This document shows, piece after piece, positions 41,251-50,799 of a stretch of DNA of 64,000 nucleotides. The position numbers and the translations under genes are program-made. Source of the stretch: Erwinia typographi. Its GTDB lineage: Bacteria > Pseudomonadota > Gammaproteobacteria > Enterobacterales > Enterobacteriaceae. Under the pieces are notes generated by a model, which saw nothing but the letters and a program-made list of their open reading frames with translations, did not search any database and was not told where the DNA came from. Location: positions 1 through 64,000 of the forward strand of contig NZ_JRUQ01000069.1 of assembly GCF_000773975.1 (NCBI RefSeq). Reading direction: 5' to 3'. The first letter of the stretch is position 1; each line of letters starts with the position of its first letter.

Positions 41251-42330
41251 TTACTGCGCATTGCGTAAGCGTCTTTTAAAGCGTTTTATCATTCTGGCCA
41301 CGCGCCAGGCCCGCTTGATGCAGTAGCCATAAAGCATAAAGGCGAGCAGGAACAACAGCAGCATTGCCCAATCGGGGACAAAGCTCAGGTATTCACCCAG
41401 CACGCCCACCGCCGCAAGCAGCGCCGCAGCCAGCGTAATCAAAAAGCAGGCCTGTTTTGAGGTAAAGCCGGCGCGCATAATCAGATGGTGGATATGCTGA
41501 CGGTCGGCGGAGAAAGGGCTCATCCCTTTACTCAGGCGGCGGTACATAATAGCAACCATATCCATCAGCGGAATAGCGATAAGCCACAGCGCGGTCACCG
41601 GCGTAATCGGGTGAGATTGCCCCTGCGTCGCCCCCAGCAGTATCCAGATAATGGTGAACCCGATGAGCGTACTGCCTGCATCGCCCATAAAGACTTTGTA
41701 GCGGCGGCCAAACATCCCCAGATTCAGCAGAATGTAAGGCACAATGGCGACAATCATGATGAAGCACCACATCGCCAGGCTCTGCTGACCATCCAGTAAC
41801 AGGATGATGCCCATCGCCAGAAAGGTGACGCAGGAAAGGCCGCCCAGCAGCCCATCGATGCCATCAACCATGTTAAAAGCATTGATCGCCGCCCAGACGG
41901 CGAACAGGGTCAGCACATAACCGAAGGGGCCGACAATCAGCTCCCAGGGGCCAAAGATATAGCCCAGACTCAGCAGATAGAGCTTGCCCACGCTCATCAT
42001 CAGCACGGCGATAGCGGCCTGCACCACGGCCCGGATCTTAACGCTGATATCCCAACGGTCGTCCAGCGCGCCGACAAGGACCAGCATTCCGGCGCAGAAA
42101 AGGTAAAGCCGGGCGTGGGGAATATAGAAATTGGTGATGGTGAAGCCAAAGCAGATCCCGGCAAAAACAGAGATACCGCCCACCAGAGGAATGACGCCCT
42201 GGTGACGTTTGCGGTAGTTGGGCTTATCAACAAGGCCCACCTTTTTAGCTGCTTTACGGGCAAAAAAGAGGAAAACCATCGAAAAGACAAATATTAAAGC
42301 AAGCTCAGCACTCATATTGAGTAAATTCAC
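41251..42330 (-). CDS. wecA: UDP-GlcNAc:undecaprenyl-phosphate transferase WecA
   Basis: 359 residues, polyprenyl-phosphate N-acetylaminosugar transferase with 11 or so membrane segments. Motifs VDKPNYRKRHQG near residue 35, GALDDRWDIS near 86, NAFNMVDGIDGL near 151, GDAGSTLIGF near 213 and DRQHIHHLI near 275. It starts ECA synthesis by making GlcNAc-PP-undecaprenol. The start codon is GTG at 42330, as in E. coli. It heads the ECA operon; 226 bases separate it from rho. Confidence 0.96.
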   Translation of the reverse strand: MNLLNMSAELALIFVFSMVFLFFARKAAKKVGLVDKPNYRKRHQGVIPLVGGISVFAGICFGFTITNFYIPHARLYLFCAGMLVLVGALDDRWDISVKIRAVVQAAIAVLMMSVGKLYLLSLGYIFGPWELIVGPFGYVLTLFAVWAAINAFNMVDGIDGLLGGLSCVTFLAMGIILLLDGQQSLAMWCFIMIVAIVPYILLNLGMFGRRYKVFMGDAGSTLIGFTIIWILLGATQGQSHPITPVTALWLIAIPLMDMVAIMYRRLSKGMSPFSADRQHIHHLIMRAGFTSKQACFLITLAAALLAAVGVLGEYLSFVPDWAMLLLFLLAFMLYGYCIKRAWRVARMIKRFKRRLRNAQ

Positions 42331-42510
42331 ATTGACCAGCTCTCTGCAAAGAATCTCGCAGTGTTATAAGCATTTTATGTGCCATTAACATCCGTTTAAT
42401 TCTGATTTCTGTTGTGCCTGACCGGCAAAAATCGCCTTAAATTCCCTTTTTGCCCGCCGCACCTTTGATTTAATTCTCCAGTTGCTGAATATCGTATAGC
42501 CCATAAACGA

Positions 42511-42536
42511 AAAACGCCACGTCTGAGCGTGGCGTT
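42511..42536 (-). terminator. Terminator of rho
   Basis: On the minus strand, 9-bp stem AACGCCACG/CGTGGCGTT (arms 42528-42536 and 42513-42521) followed by TTTT, 20 bases after the rho stop. Confidence 0.9.
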
Positions 42537-42556
42537 CCCCGAGTTTTCTTATTTTT

Positions 42557-43816
42557 TTACGAGCGTTTCATCATATCGAAGAACTCATCGTTGGTTTTGG
42601 TCATCGCCAACTTGTTGATGAGGAACTCCATTGCGTCGATTTCACCCATCGGATGGATGATTTTACGCAGGATCCACATTTTTTGCAGTTCTTCAGAGCT
42701 GGTAAGCAGCTCTTCTTTACGCGTGCCTGAACGGTTGTAATCGATAGCCGGGAACACGCGCTTCTCAGCGATTTTACGCGCCAGATGCAGTTCCATGTTG
42801 CCGGTACCCTTAAACTCTTCGTAGATCACTTCGTCCATCTTGGAGCCGGTATCTACCAGCGCGGTGGCGATAATGGTCAGGCTTCCGCCCTCTTCCACGT
42901 TACGGGCAGCACCGAAGAAACGCTTTGGACGGTGCAGCGCGTTAGCGTCCACACCACCGGTCAGGACTTTACCGGAAGCCGGTACGACGGTGTTGTAGGC
43001 GCGAGCCAGACGGGTGATTGAGTCCAGAAGGATGATCACGTCTTTCTTGTGCTCGACCAGGCGCTTGGCCTTTTCGATGACCATTTCAGCAACCTGTACG
43101 TGGCGGGACGCCGGTTCATCAAAGGTCGAGGCGATCACTTCGCCTTTCACCAGACGTTGCATCTCGGTCACTTCTTCCGGACGTTCGTCAATCAGCAGCA
43201 CCATCAGCACGCAGTCCGGGTGGTTGTAAGCAATGCTGGTTGCAATGTTTTGCAGCAGCATCGTCTTACCGGCTTTTGGCGGCGCGACGATCAGGCCACG
43301 CTGGCCGCGGCCAATTGGCGAAGCCAGATCCAGTACGCGCGCGGTTAAATCTTCCGTCGAGCCATTGCCTCGTTCCATGCGCAGACGTGAGTTTGCGTGC
43401 AGAGGGGTTAAGTTTTCGAACAGGATTTTGCTGCGGGCGTTTTCTGGCTTGTCGTAGTTAACTTCGTTAACTTTCAGCAGGGCGAAATAACGCTCACCTT
43501 CTTTCGGCGGGCGGATCTTGCCGGAAATGGTGTCGCCAGTGCGAAGGTTGAAGCGGCGAATTTGGCTTGGGGAAACGTAGATATCATCAGGACCGGCGAG
43601 GTAGGAGCTGTCTCCAGAACGGAGGAATCCAAATCCATCCTGCAATATCTCCAGCACGCCGTCGCCGAAAATATCTTCGCCGCTTTTAGCGTGTTGCTTC
43701 AGGATAGAGAAAATGATGTCCTGTTTGCGCATACGGGCCTGGTTTTCCAGTCCCATGTTTTCGCCGAGTGTAATCAGGTCAGAAACCGGCGTATTTTTTA
43801 ATTCGGTAAGATTCAT
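42557..43816 (-). CDS. rho: Transcription termination factor Rho
   Basis: 419 residues. N-terminal RNA-binding OB domain with [22 protein letters not shown] near residues 60-80, then the RecA-type ATPase with Walker [13 protein letters not shown] near residue 174, Walker [15 protein letters not shown] near 207 and the R-loop region. It is the hexameric ATP-dependent RNA translocase of termination. Near identical to E. coli Rho. A long leader without a clear frame precedes it. Confidence 0.98.
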   Translation of the reverse strand: MNLTELKNTPVSDLITLGENMGLENQARMRKQDIIFSILKQHAKSGEDIFGDGVLEILQDGFGFLRSGDSSYLAGPDDIYVSPSQIRRFNLRTGDTISGKIRPPKEGERYFALLKVNEVNYDKPENARSKILFENLTPLHANSRLRMERGNGSTEDLTARVLDLASPIGRGQRGLIVAPPKAGKTMLLQNIATSIAYNHPDCVLMVLLIDERPEEVTEMQRLVKGEVIASTFDEPASRHVQVAEMVIEKAKRLVEHKKDVIILLDSITRLARAYNTVVPASGKVLTGGVDANALHRPKRFFGAARNVEEGGSLTIIATALVDTGSKMDEVIYEEFKGTGNMELHLARKIAEKRVFPAIDYNRSGTRKEELLTSSEELQKMWILRKIIHPMGEIDAMEFLINKLAMTKTNDEFFDMMKRS

Positions 43817-44205
43817 AATGGTGGGTTCTTAAACTCGGGGTAAATCTCGAAAGGTTTGTCGTAAGTGGTATGGCGAAAAATCCATGCCTGTTAATGGCAC
43901 TCTTGTCAGGATCCGCTCGATGATTACGTGCAGGAAAACGCAAATCTGAGACGAGGAGACGGTAAGGACAAGAAGCCGAAAATTCTGGTGATACTAACCG
44001 TCAGATTACTAAACACCCGTAAGGAGAAGATGAATGTAACACTCAACAAGGAGTCTAGCTAAGAATCAAACTACAGGTAAGTACTTAGTGCAGTAAAACC
44101 AACTTAGCACGCCGGAAGCCAAACGTCTAGCGGCAAGCTAAAAATATGCCGGACGCCTGACGAAGAACAAAAACTGCGCTCTACGCCAGGCAGCCGGACA
44201 GGCGG
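43817..44205 (-). other. rho leader region
   Basis: 389 bases between trxA and rho with no confident gene. E. coli rho has a long autoregulated leader encoding a 33-residue RhoL peptide. I find no RhoL match here; the best small frame is 18 codons opening MDFSPYHL (ATG near 43885) with no clear ribosome site. The region is presumably the rho attenuation leader and promoter. Confidence 0.5.
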
Positions 44206-44538
44206 TTAGCCGAGGTTCGCGTTCAGGAACTCTTTGAGCTGGCCTTTAGAAAGGGCACCGACTTTCGTCGCCGCTACTTCGCCGTTTTTGAACAGCAGCA
44301 AAGTAGGAATACCGCGGATACCATACTTAGGCGCAGTGCCTGGGTTATCGTCGATATTCAGTTTTGCGATTGTCAGCTTGCCGTCATACTCTTCCGCGAC
44401 TTCGTCAAGGATCGGAGCGATCATCTTGCAAGGGCCACACCACTCAGCCCAGAAGTCGACCAGCGTCAAACCTTCTGCTTTTAATACGTCGGATTCGAAG
44501 CTGTCATCGGTCAGGTGAACAATTTTATCGCTGCTCAT
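44206..44538 (-). CDS. trxA: Thioredoxin 1 TrxA
   Basis: 110 residues with the WCGPC active site near residue 32 and the cis-Pro loop [12 protein letters not shown] near residue 75. It is the main cytosolic dithiol reductant. It is divergent from rhlB and upstream of rho, matching E. coli order. Confidence 0.98.
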   Translation of the reverse strand: MSSDKIVHLTDDSFESDVLKAEGLTLVDFWAEWCGPCKMIAPILDEVAEEYDGKLTIAKLNIDDNPGTAPKYGIRGIPTLLLFKNGEVAATKVGALSKGQLKEFLNANLG

Positions 44539-44655
44539 GTCTTACTCCAAAAGTTTATGCCTGGCTGGTTGGCGTAAAATCTGCCAACTTAGGTTGACTT
44601 TATTTCACCGGATACGCTTTCGTAAAGCAATAGTAAGCTGATATTCTACCACACT

Positions 44656-45948
44656 ATGAGCAAAACACACTTAACTGAACAGAAGTTTTCCGACTTCGCC
44701 CTGCACCCTCAGGTGATTGAAGCCCTTGAAACTAAAGGCTTTCATAACTGCACGCCGATTCAGGCGCTGGCATTGCCTTTCACGCTTTCAGGGCGTGATG
44801 TAGCGGGACAGGCGCAAACCGGTACCGGGAAAACGATGGCGTTTCTGACGTCAACGTTCCATCATCTCCTTTCTCACCCTGCGCCAGAAGGCCGCCAGGT
44901 CAATCAGCCACGCGCGCTGATTCTGGCGCCAACCCGCGAATTAGCCGTGCAGATCCATGCCGATGCTGAGCCGCTGACGCAGGCGACCGGCCTCAAGATT
45001 GGGCTGGCTTACGGCGGTGACGGCTACGATAAGCAGCTGAAAGTGCTGGAAAGCGGCGTCGACATTTTGATCGGCACCACCGGTCGACTGATCGATTACG
45101 CTAAGCAGAATCACGTTAACCTCGGTGCAATTCAGGTGGTTGTGCTGGATGAAGCGGATCGCATGTTCGATCTCGGCTTTATTAAAGATATCCGCTGGCT
45201 GTTCCGCCGGATGCCTGCGGCAAATCAACGTTTAAATATGCTGTTCTCTGCAACCCTCTCTTTCCGCGTGCGTGAACTGGCGTTCGAAAACATGAACAAC
45301 GCCGAATATGTTGAAGTGGAACCTGAGCAGAAAACCGGGCACCGCATCAAAGAAGAGCTTTTCTACCCTTCCAACGAAGAAAAAATGCGTCTTCTGCAAA
45401 CCCTGCTGGAAGAAGAGTGGCCGGATCGCGCCATCATCTTCGCCAACACCAAGCATCGTTGTGAAGATATCTGGGGCCATCTGGCGGCGGACGGTCATCG
45501 GGTTGGCCTGCTGACCGGCGATGTGGCGCAGAAAAAACGCCTGCGCATTCTGGATGACTTCACCAAAGGCGATGTCGATATCCTGGTGGCGACCGACGTC
45601 GCGGCACGCGGCCTGCATATTCCTGCGGTGACGCATGTATTTAACTACGACCTGCCGGACGATCGTGAAGATTACGTTCACCGCATTGGCCGTACCGGTC
45701 GCGCTGGCGCAAATGGCCATTCCATCAGCCTGGCCTGTGAAGAGTACGCGCTGAATCTGCCGGCTATCGAAGAGTATATTGGCCACAGCATTACCGTGAG
45801 CCGCTATAACAGCGATGCGCTGATGACTGAGTTACCGCCGCCGAAGCGTTTAACCCGTCATCGCCCAGGTAATGGTCCACGTCGTGGTGGCAACAACAAT
45901 CGCCGCAGCGGCGCACCACGCAACAATAACCGTAAACGTCCAGGTTAA
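44656..45948 (+). CDS. rhlB: ATP-dependent RNA helicase RhlB
   Basis: 430 residues, DEAD-box core: Q motif [12 protein letters not shown], Walker A AQTGTGKT near residue 55, DEAD near 165, SAT near 200 and [10 protein letters not shown] near 347, then a basic Arg/Asn/Gly-rich tail ([13 protein letters not shown]). RhlB is the degradosome helicase that unwinds structured RNA for RNase E and PNPase. gppA follows after seven bases. Confidence 0.97.
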   Translation: MSKTHLTEQKFSDFALHPQVIEALETKGFHNCTPIQALALPFTLSGRDVAGQAQTGTGKTMAFLTSTFHHLLSHPAPEGRQVNQPRALILAPTRELAVQIHADAEPLTQATGLKIGLAYGGDGYDKQLKVLESGVDILIGTTGRLIDYAKQNHVNLGAIQVVVLDEADRMFDLGFIKDIRWLFRRMPAANQRLNMLFSATLSFRVRELAFENMNNAEYVEVEPEQKTGHRIKEELFYPSNEEKMRLLQTLLEEEWPDRAIIFANTKHRCEDIWGHLAADGHRVGLLTGDVAQKKRLRILDDFTKGDVDILVATDVAARGLHIPAVTHVFNYDLPDDREDYVHRIGRTGRAGANGHSISLACEEYALNLPAIEEYIGHSITVSRYNSDALMTELPPPKRLTRHRPGNGPRRGGNNNRRSGAPRNNNRKRPG

Positions 45949-45955
45949 ACGACCT

Positions 45956-47440
45956 ATGCTGAGCGCGTCGTCACTCTATGCTGCTATCGATCTGGGATCG
46001 AACAGTTTCCATATGTTGGTGGTGCGCGAGGTGGCTGGCAATATCCAGACCATAGCGCGCATCAAGCGCAAAGTGCGTCTGGCCGCCGGGCTTGATAGCA
46101 ACAGCCATCTTTCTGACGAAGCGATGGAGCGCGGCTGGCAGTGTCTGCGGCTGTTCTCCGAGCAGCTACAGGATATTCCTGCTGAGCAAATCCGCGTCGT
46201 TGCCACCGCAACGCTCAGGCTGGCAGAGAATGCCGAGACCTTTCTGCAAACTGCCCAGCAAATCCTTGGCTGCCCGGTTAACGTCATCAGCGGTGAAGAT
46301 GAAGCGCGCCTGATTTATCAGGGCGTGGCGCATACTACCGGCGGGTCGGATAAGCGATTAGTTGTGGATATTGGCGGCGGCAGCACGGAGTTGGTAACCG
46401 GCAGCGGTTCGCAAACGACCTCCCTTTTCAGCCTGCCGATGGGCTGCGTAACCTGGCTTGAGCGCTATTTTGGCGATCGTCATCTCGGCAAAGAAAACTT
46501 TGAGCAGGCCGAGCAGGCCGCTCATGCAATGATCCGCCCAATTGCCGCCCAACTGCGCGAGCAGGGTTGGCAAGTTTGCGTTGGCGCTTCAGGCACCGTG
46601 CAGGCGTTGCAGGAAATCATGATGGCTCAGGGCATGGACGAGCGCATTACGCTTGGCAAACTTCAGCAGTTGAAACAGCGCGCCATTCAGTGCGGCAAGC
46701 TGGAAGAGCTGGAGATTGAGGGGCTGACGCTGGAGCGGGCGCTGGTGTTCCCCAGCGGCCTGTCAATCCTGATCGCCATCTTCACCGAGCTGAACATCAA
46801 CAGCATGACGCTGGCCGGCGGCGCGCTGCGCGAAGGCCTGGTGTATGGCATGTTACATCTGCCGATCGATCGCGATATTCGTAGCCGCACGCTGCAAAAT
46901 ATCCAGCGCCGGTTCACCATTGATGCCGATCAGGCCGAGCGCGTTCGCCATCTTGCGGAAAGTTTTGCACGCCAGGTCAACCAAAGCTGGAAACTGGATG
47001 AACGATGTCGGGATCTTCTGGACAGTGCCTGCCTGATGCATGAAATCGGTCTTAGCGTTGATTTCAAACAGGCGCCTCATCATGCCGCTTATTTGATCCG
47101 CCATCTCGACCTTCCCGGCTTTACCCCCTCCCAGAAAAAACTGCTGGCAACGCTGCTGCAAAATCAGGGTAACAGTATCGATCTGGCCGTACTTAGCCAG
47201 CAAAATGCCGTGCCGCCGCGCACGGCGGAAAGGTTATGTCGCCTGCTCCGGCTGGCTATTATCTTCGCCAGCCGCCGCCGCGATGACACATTACCGGCGG
47301 TACGCCTGCAAGCTGATGACGACGATCTCAGCCTGACGTTACCGGCAGGCTGGCTGGAGGCGCATCCGCTGAGAGCGGAGCTGCTGGAACAGGAATGCCG
47401 CTGGCAAAGCTATGTGCACTGGTCACTGACCGTTTCATAG
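45956..47440 (+). CDS. gppA: Guanosine pentaphosphate phosphatase GppA
   Basis: 494 residues, the Ppx/GppA family. Actin-like ATPase motifs [13 protein letters not shown] at the start and [14 protein letters not shown] near residue 142, then an HD-like C-terminal domain. It converts pppGpp to ppGpp in the stringent response. The ATG at 45956 gives [16 protein letters not shown], matching the family start; a longer open frame overlapping rhlB is rejected. In E. coli gppA is close to rep; here about 12 kb of accessory DNA separates them. Confidence 0.96.
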   Translation: MLSASSLYAAIDLGSNSFHMLVVREVAGNIQTIARIKRKVRLAAGLDSNSHLSDEAMERGWQCLRLFSEQLQDIPAEQIRVVATATLRLAENAETFLQTAQQILGCPVNVISGEDEARLIYQGVAHTTGGSDKRLVVDIGGGSTELVTGSGSQTTSLFSLPMGCVTWLERYFGDRHLGKENFEQAEQAAHAMIRPIAAQLREQGWQVCVGASGTVQALQEIMMAQGMDERITLGKLQQLKQRAIQCGKLEELEIEGLTLERALVFPSGLSILIAIFTELNINSMTLAGGALREGLVYGMLHLPIDRDIRSRTLQNIQRRFTIDADQAERVRHLAESFARQVNQSWKLDERCRDLLDSACLMHEIGLSVDFKQAPHHAAYLIRHLDLPGFTPSQKKLLATLLQNQGNSIDLAVLSQQNAVPPRTAERLCRLLRLAIIFASRRRDDTLPAVRLQADDDDLSLTLPAGWLEAHPLRAELLEQECRWQSYVHWSLTVS

Positions 47441-47482
47441 GTAGAATTCTTTTTTAAAGCGACAGCAATCGCTGCAAATAGT

Positions 47483-47506
47483 AAAGCCCGGCTTAACCGG
47501 GCTTTT
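47483..47506 (+). terminator. Terminator after gppA
   Basis: 9-bp stem AAAGCCCGG (47483-47491) and CCGGGCTTT (47497-47505), 5-base loop. It closes the rhlB-gppA unit and marks the left border of the accessory region. Confidence 0.85.
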
Positions 47507-47623
47507 GAACTTTATTTTCTGGCGGTTTTAAGTCCGTTTTTTCTGCTTATTACCGCTTTACTCAAAAGCGAATGACTATAAACCAAATGCTTTGCAACGA
47601 TTGATATACCCGCATTATTGCGG

Positions 47624-47938
47624 CTACAGCAGAGTCACGCTGCCGTTTGTACCGTAACGATTACGGAAGCTTTCTCCATATTCAGCAGCAATGTCTTTGC
47701 CCCAAAGACCACCGATCACAATACCCACAACCGGTCCGATAACGCCACCAAGAACGGCACCCACACCCTGAGCGATAATACCTAATACCGCACTACGGCT
47801 GGCGCTTCCACCAACGGTTACGCCCGTGGACAGACCATCAAAAAAACCCCAGACCGCGCCTTCGAACGCCTGAGAAAAACTGCTTACCAGGGCTCCGCCG
47901 CTCACATTTTCAACTTCGGCTACGGTTAAATCACGCAT
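47624..47938 (-). CDS. Double-glycine leader peptide, class II microcin-like
   Basis: 104 residues. The leader MRDLTVAEVENVSGG is a textbook double-glycine signal with cut expected after residue 15; the mature part (about 89 residues) is rich in Gly, Ala, Val and Ser, with a long hydrophobic glycine-zipper stretch (AVLGIIAQGVGAVLGGVIGP and onward) and a polar end (FRNRYGTNGSVTLL). No cysteines. Such composition is typical of membrane-active microcins of the colicin V group. The ATG at 47938 is chosen because AAGGA lies eight bases upstream and the leader then starts as in known microcins; the frame is open for another 47 codons. No adjacent immunity or exporter gene is recognisable. Confidence 0.75.
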   Translation of the reverse strand: MRDLTVAEVENVSGGALVSSFSQAFEGAVWGFFDGLSTGVTVGGSASRSAVLGIIAQGVGAVLGGVIGPVVGIVIGGLWGKDIAAEYGESFRNRYGTNGSVTLL

Positions 47939-48324
47939 GATTAAATTCCTTATCATTTTCCATAATGAATAGCACCAATGGCTATGAAGTTTTACTTTAA
48001 AAAAACAATAATAAATCGTCCTGATGCGAAACTTACAGCCAAATTTTACCATGTGAAATAGTAAAATATTTATATTCACAGGGTCATTAGCTAACTGAAG
48101 AAAACGAATGTGACTATATTCTACTCCCGCCGTGGGGTTTGAGGGACAATCGTGTAAAAAACCACGACAAGAAGGTAATCCCTTGTATAAAATGAAATTT
48201 AATGGCCTTCACTATCCTTTCAGAATATCCTCCGACAGAGTAAACGTATAAGAGTTCCGCCTGTAAAACGGCTAAGGCTGCCAGGTTGCACATGTTAGTG
48301 GTAGCCGAACTTCAAGGAGTTTAT
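47939..48324. other. AT-rich gap between the peptide gene and the GNAT gene
   Basis: 386 bases, AT-rich, containing the upstream region of the peptide gene and the promoter region of the divergent acetyltransferase. The only small frame noted (MKFNGLHYPF, ATG near 48191) has a poorly placed ribosome site and is not called. No recognised RNA. Confidence 0.5.
48056..48073 (-). promoter_or_regulatory. 18-base AT-rich element shared with the first peptide gene
   Basis: The minus strand reads ATAAATATTTTACTATTT, identical to 1842-1859, 118 bases before the ATG at 47938. In this copy the element is bounded by TGTGAA and TTCACA arms (48050-48078 region), a wider inverted repeat. Confidence 0.55.
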
Positions 48325-48792
48325 ATGAGCAAATCGCTTGACGTCGCCCTTTCGTTCCGCCGCGCAGAAGAAAACGAAGCGGAATTGGTGAGTGAGATAG
48401 TGCGCGCGGCCTATTCCAAATGGATTTCGGTCATTGGCCGTGAACCGACTCCGATGACGGCCGATTTTAAAAAGGCCGTCCGTGAACATGACATTGACCT
48501 CGCCATTGTCGCAGGGGAAGTGGTCGGCCTGATCGAAATATGGCTCCAGGTCGATCACCTTTGGATCGAAAATGTTGCGGTTCATCCCCACCGGCAGGGA
48601 ATCGGAATCGGCCGTACATTGCTGGCACATGTTGAAAGTAAGGCAGTTCAAGCAGAGCTTGGGGAAATTCGCCTGCAGACGAACGAGGCGTTCAAGGCGA
48701 ACATCGCATTATATGCGGCGCTCGGATATGGAATAGACAGACGTGAACCATTCAAAGGTGGAACGACCGTCTTTATGAGTAAAAAATTGTAG
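48325..48792 (+). CDS. GNAT-family N-acetyltransferase
   Basis: 155 residues. The acetyl-CoA motif VHPHRQGIGIGRTLLAHVESKA lies near residues 90-110, and NEAFKANIALYAALGYGIDRREPF is the typical C-terminal half. The ATG at 48325 has AAGGAG eight bases upstream. Substrate unknown. It is divergent from the microcin-like peptide gene; an immunity role by acetylation (as in microcin C producers) is conceivable but not supported by any specific feature. Confidence 0.8.
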   Translation: MSKSLDVALSFRRAEENEAELVSEIVRAAYSKWISVIGREPTPMTADFKKAVREHDIDLAIVAGEVVGLIEIWLQVDHLWIENVAVHPHRQGIGIGRTLLAHVESKAVQAELGEIRLQTNEAFKANIALYAALGYGIDRREPFKGGTTVFMSKKL

Positions 48793-49848
48793 TGGTTACT
48801 AAAACTGTCCCCGAACAAAGATTTCTTGGATCATTTTAATGTGCGCTGCTGACCCTGACCTGTCCGCCTGGTTGGGAACTTATTAACCCCAGCGGAGATT
48901 ACGTTTGGCGTAATAACCTTAAACTGGGGGCAAGAAAATACCTTTCATTACGTGCTGTGGGTACGGACCTGTATAGAAAATAGTCTTAGCTTGGGATATT
49001 TTCCGTTTTCCAGGCGGCCCCAGTGACCTGAAGACGGAGTTCCCACAACTGCACGTCAGCGACGCGGAGAAATATTACCGCCTGCTGCTTGAGCGCGCCA
49101 GCGTGCCGCTGAAGTAAACGTACTTCCCCTCTGACATCCCTCTCAACCGCGCCCCTGGCGCGCAGCATACTGGCACTTTTCCTGTCATCCGGGTGTCCAG
49201 CAGGATGCCCCCTGCGCGCAATCCGGGAAATACTTCATTCTGACGCCTGTTCATCTCTTATTCCTGCACATGACCGGTCGCATCCGGCTCCGTCAGGCCA
49301 TTTTTTATCACCTTAACTTCCAATGGCCAGCGACATCTTATATCGCCTCACAGATCAGAAAAGGTCTTAAAGTACAGCTACCACACCAGGTAGATCCGAA
49401 TTTCCGGAAAAAGCAGAAAGAACTGAAGACCTCATATCCCAATGATTTTGACGCCTGATTCAGATATGGGGAAAAAGGAGACTGAATTTCTAATTATGGG
49501 GAAGTCCCAAATCGGCGTTGTAAGGCGATTCCATTTCTTCATGGTGTACGACTCTTTTATTGCCAAAACCTCAGTGTAGAAAAAACCCGCTAATTCGGGC
49601 TTTTCTAAAACTGGAGCGGAAATTTCGACGGTTCCGATGTAGAACCCCTAAATATGAAACGCAGCTCTTTTACCGGTCGGCAATTCCACATCCAGACTGA
49701 TGTTTACCACCCAAACGGTGCGCTGACAGGAACAACGCAGTTTGGACGGGTACTTCATGATATCGGAACAGCCTCCCGGAAAACCAGGTCGGTTCAATCA
49801 TCGTATCAGGTGATATTTAATACAGCACTCTTCATACCAAACTCTCCC
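48793..49848. other. Scar of degraded gene fragments
   Basis: About 1 kb without an intact gene. On the plus strand there are short open stretches that read like protein ends: one ending ...GTDLYRK-stop at about 48981, one ending ...YYRLLLERASVPLK-stop at about 49117, and one near 49270-49458 ending ...KTSYPNDFDA. None is recognisable by family or has a good start. A terminator-like CCCG/CGGG hairpin with A and T flanks lies at 49581-49604. I read it as remnants left by insertions or deletions. Confidence 0.45.
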
Positions 49849-50799
49849 TCACTCCCCTGCCCGGATAGCCCACAGCCACTGCTGAAATAACGCCTGCCTG
49901 CCCCGCCAGAGATCCTCTGCCTTCCCCACAGACACCGCTTCAAAACTGAGTGTCTCTCCCGGCTTAAACTGCCCCATGCGAGCATGGTCAGCACGGATAA
50001 CTGTGGCGATTTTAGGGTAGCCGCCGGTAGTCTGGCGGTCGTTCATCGCCACGATAGGCTGACCGTTACCCGGGATCTGAATACTGCCACGGGCAATGGC
50101 ATCAGAAACGATATTAAACCCCTTCTCATGGGGTATCGCCATGCCGCTGAGCCGGTAACCCATGCGGTCGCACTGATCGGACAATGTCCAACTGCTGGAG
50201 GTAAAAGCACGCTTTGCCTCATCGGAGAAATAATCATCCTGCGGCCCCCAGATCATCCGGATCGGACGTCTCTCCTGCTGTGGCAGGATCCGCTGCGTCA
50301 GCTGGTTAATCACCGGAGGCTTACGGCTGCTGAGCAGTGGCAGGCTGTCACCTTTGATGAGCTGGCGTCCAGCAAAGCCACCCAGCCCGGCACGCACCAA
50401 AGTGGAAACGCTGCCCATCACCGGCTTGGCTCGGAATCCCCCCGCAACGGCCAGATAACCACGCGCCCCGCTCAGGACCCGCGGTATGGATAAAATATCA
50501 CCCGGCTGCAATTTGAAGCACTGATACCCAACCTGAGGCTTGCCGTTCAGGTTGATCGCCAGATGGCCGGTCAGGGCCACGTAGACAGGAGCATCACCAG
50601 CCAGGTGCAGCGTTGGCCCGGTCAGGGTAAGCTCCAGCACGCCGGTATCAGCCGGATTATCCACCAGCGCATTAGCAATGGAGGCGCTGAACTCATCCAT
50701 CGTTCCGGCAGGCGGAACCCCCTGGTCTTCAAAACCAAAACGTCCCAGATCCTGCAATGTGGTGAACAGGCCGGGAGATAACACCTCAAATCTCAGCAT
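49849..50799 (-). CDS. pxpC: 5-oxoprolinase subunit PxpC (KipA-like)
   Basis: 316 residues, biotin-dependent carboxyltransferase-like (KipA/YbgK) family: LSPGLFTTLQDLGRFGFEDQGVPPAGTMD near the start, GARGYLAVAGGF near residue 115, GYPKIATVIRADHARMGQ near 270. With PxpA and PxpB it hydrolyses 5-oxoproline (pyroglutamate) to glutamate using ATP. The ATG at 50799 overlaps the pxpB stop by 14 bases and is preceded by GGAG; a longer frame from 50829 is rejected. Confidence 0.9.
   Translation of the reverse strand: MLRFEVLSPGLFTTLQDLGRFGFEDQGVPPAGTMDEFSASIANALVDNPADTGVLELTLTGPTLHLAGDAPVYVALTGHLAINLNGKPQVGYQCFKLQPGDILSIPRVLSGARGYLAVAGGFRAKPVMGSVSTLVRAGLGGFAGRQLIKGDSLPLLSSRKPPVINQLTQRILPQQERRPIRMIWGPQDDYFSDEAKRAFTSSSWTLSDQCDRMGYRLSGMAIPHEKGFNIVSDAIARGSIQIPGNGQPIVAMNDRQTTGGYPKIATVIRADHARMGQFKPGETLSFEAVSVGKAEDLWRGRQALFQQWLWAIRAGE

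Noticed and set aside
43830-43890. 18-codon frame opening MDFSPYHL in the rho leader as a RhoL equivalent
   Set aside because: It shows no match to the E. coli RhoL peptide and lacks a clear ribosome site.
44656-47440. Longer start of gppA inside the end of rhlB (frame from 45872)
   Set aside because: The extra residues mirror the Arg/Asn/Gly-rich rhlB tail in another frame and do not match GppA; the ATG at 45956 gives the family start.
47950-47975. Possible Fur-like site (AATGATAA) just upstream of the second peptide gene
   Set aside because: Only one partial repeat unit is present, too weak to separate from the AT-rich background.
48180-48260. 19-codon frame MKFNGLHYPF between the peptide and GNAT genes as an immunity gene
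   Set aside because: Too short, poorly spaced ribosome site and no membrane segment.
49270-49458. 62-codon plus-strand frame in the scar region
   Set aside because: No recognisable domain or ribosome site; included only as part of the degraded region.
49654-49890. 78-codon plus-strand frame overlapping the end of pxpC
   Set aside because: No family resemblance, no ribosome site and partial overlap with a confident gene on the other strand.
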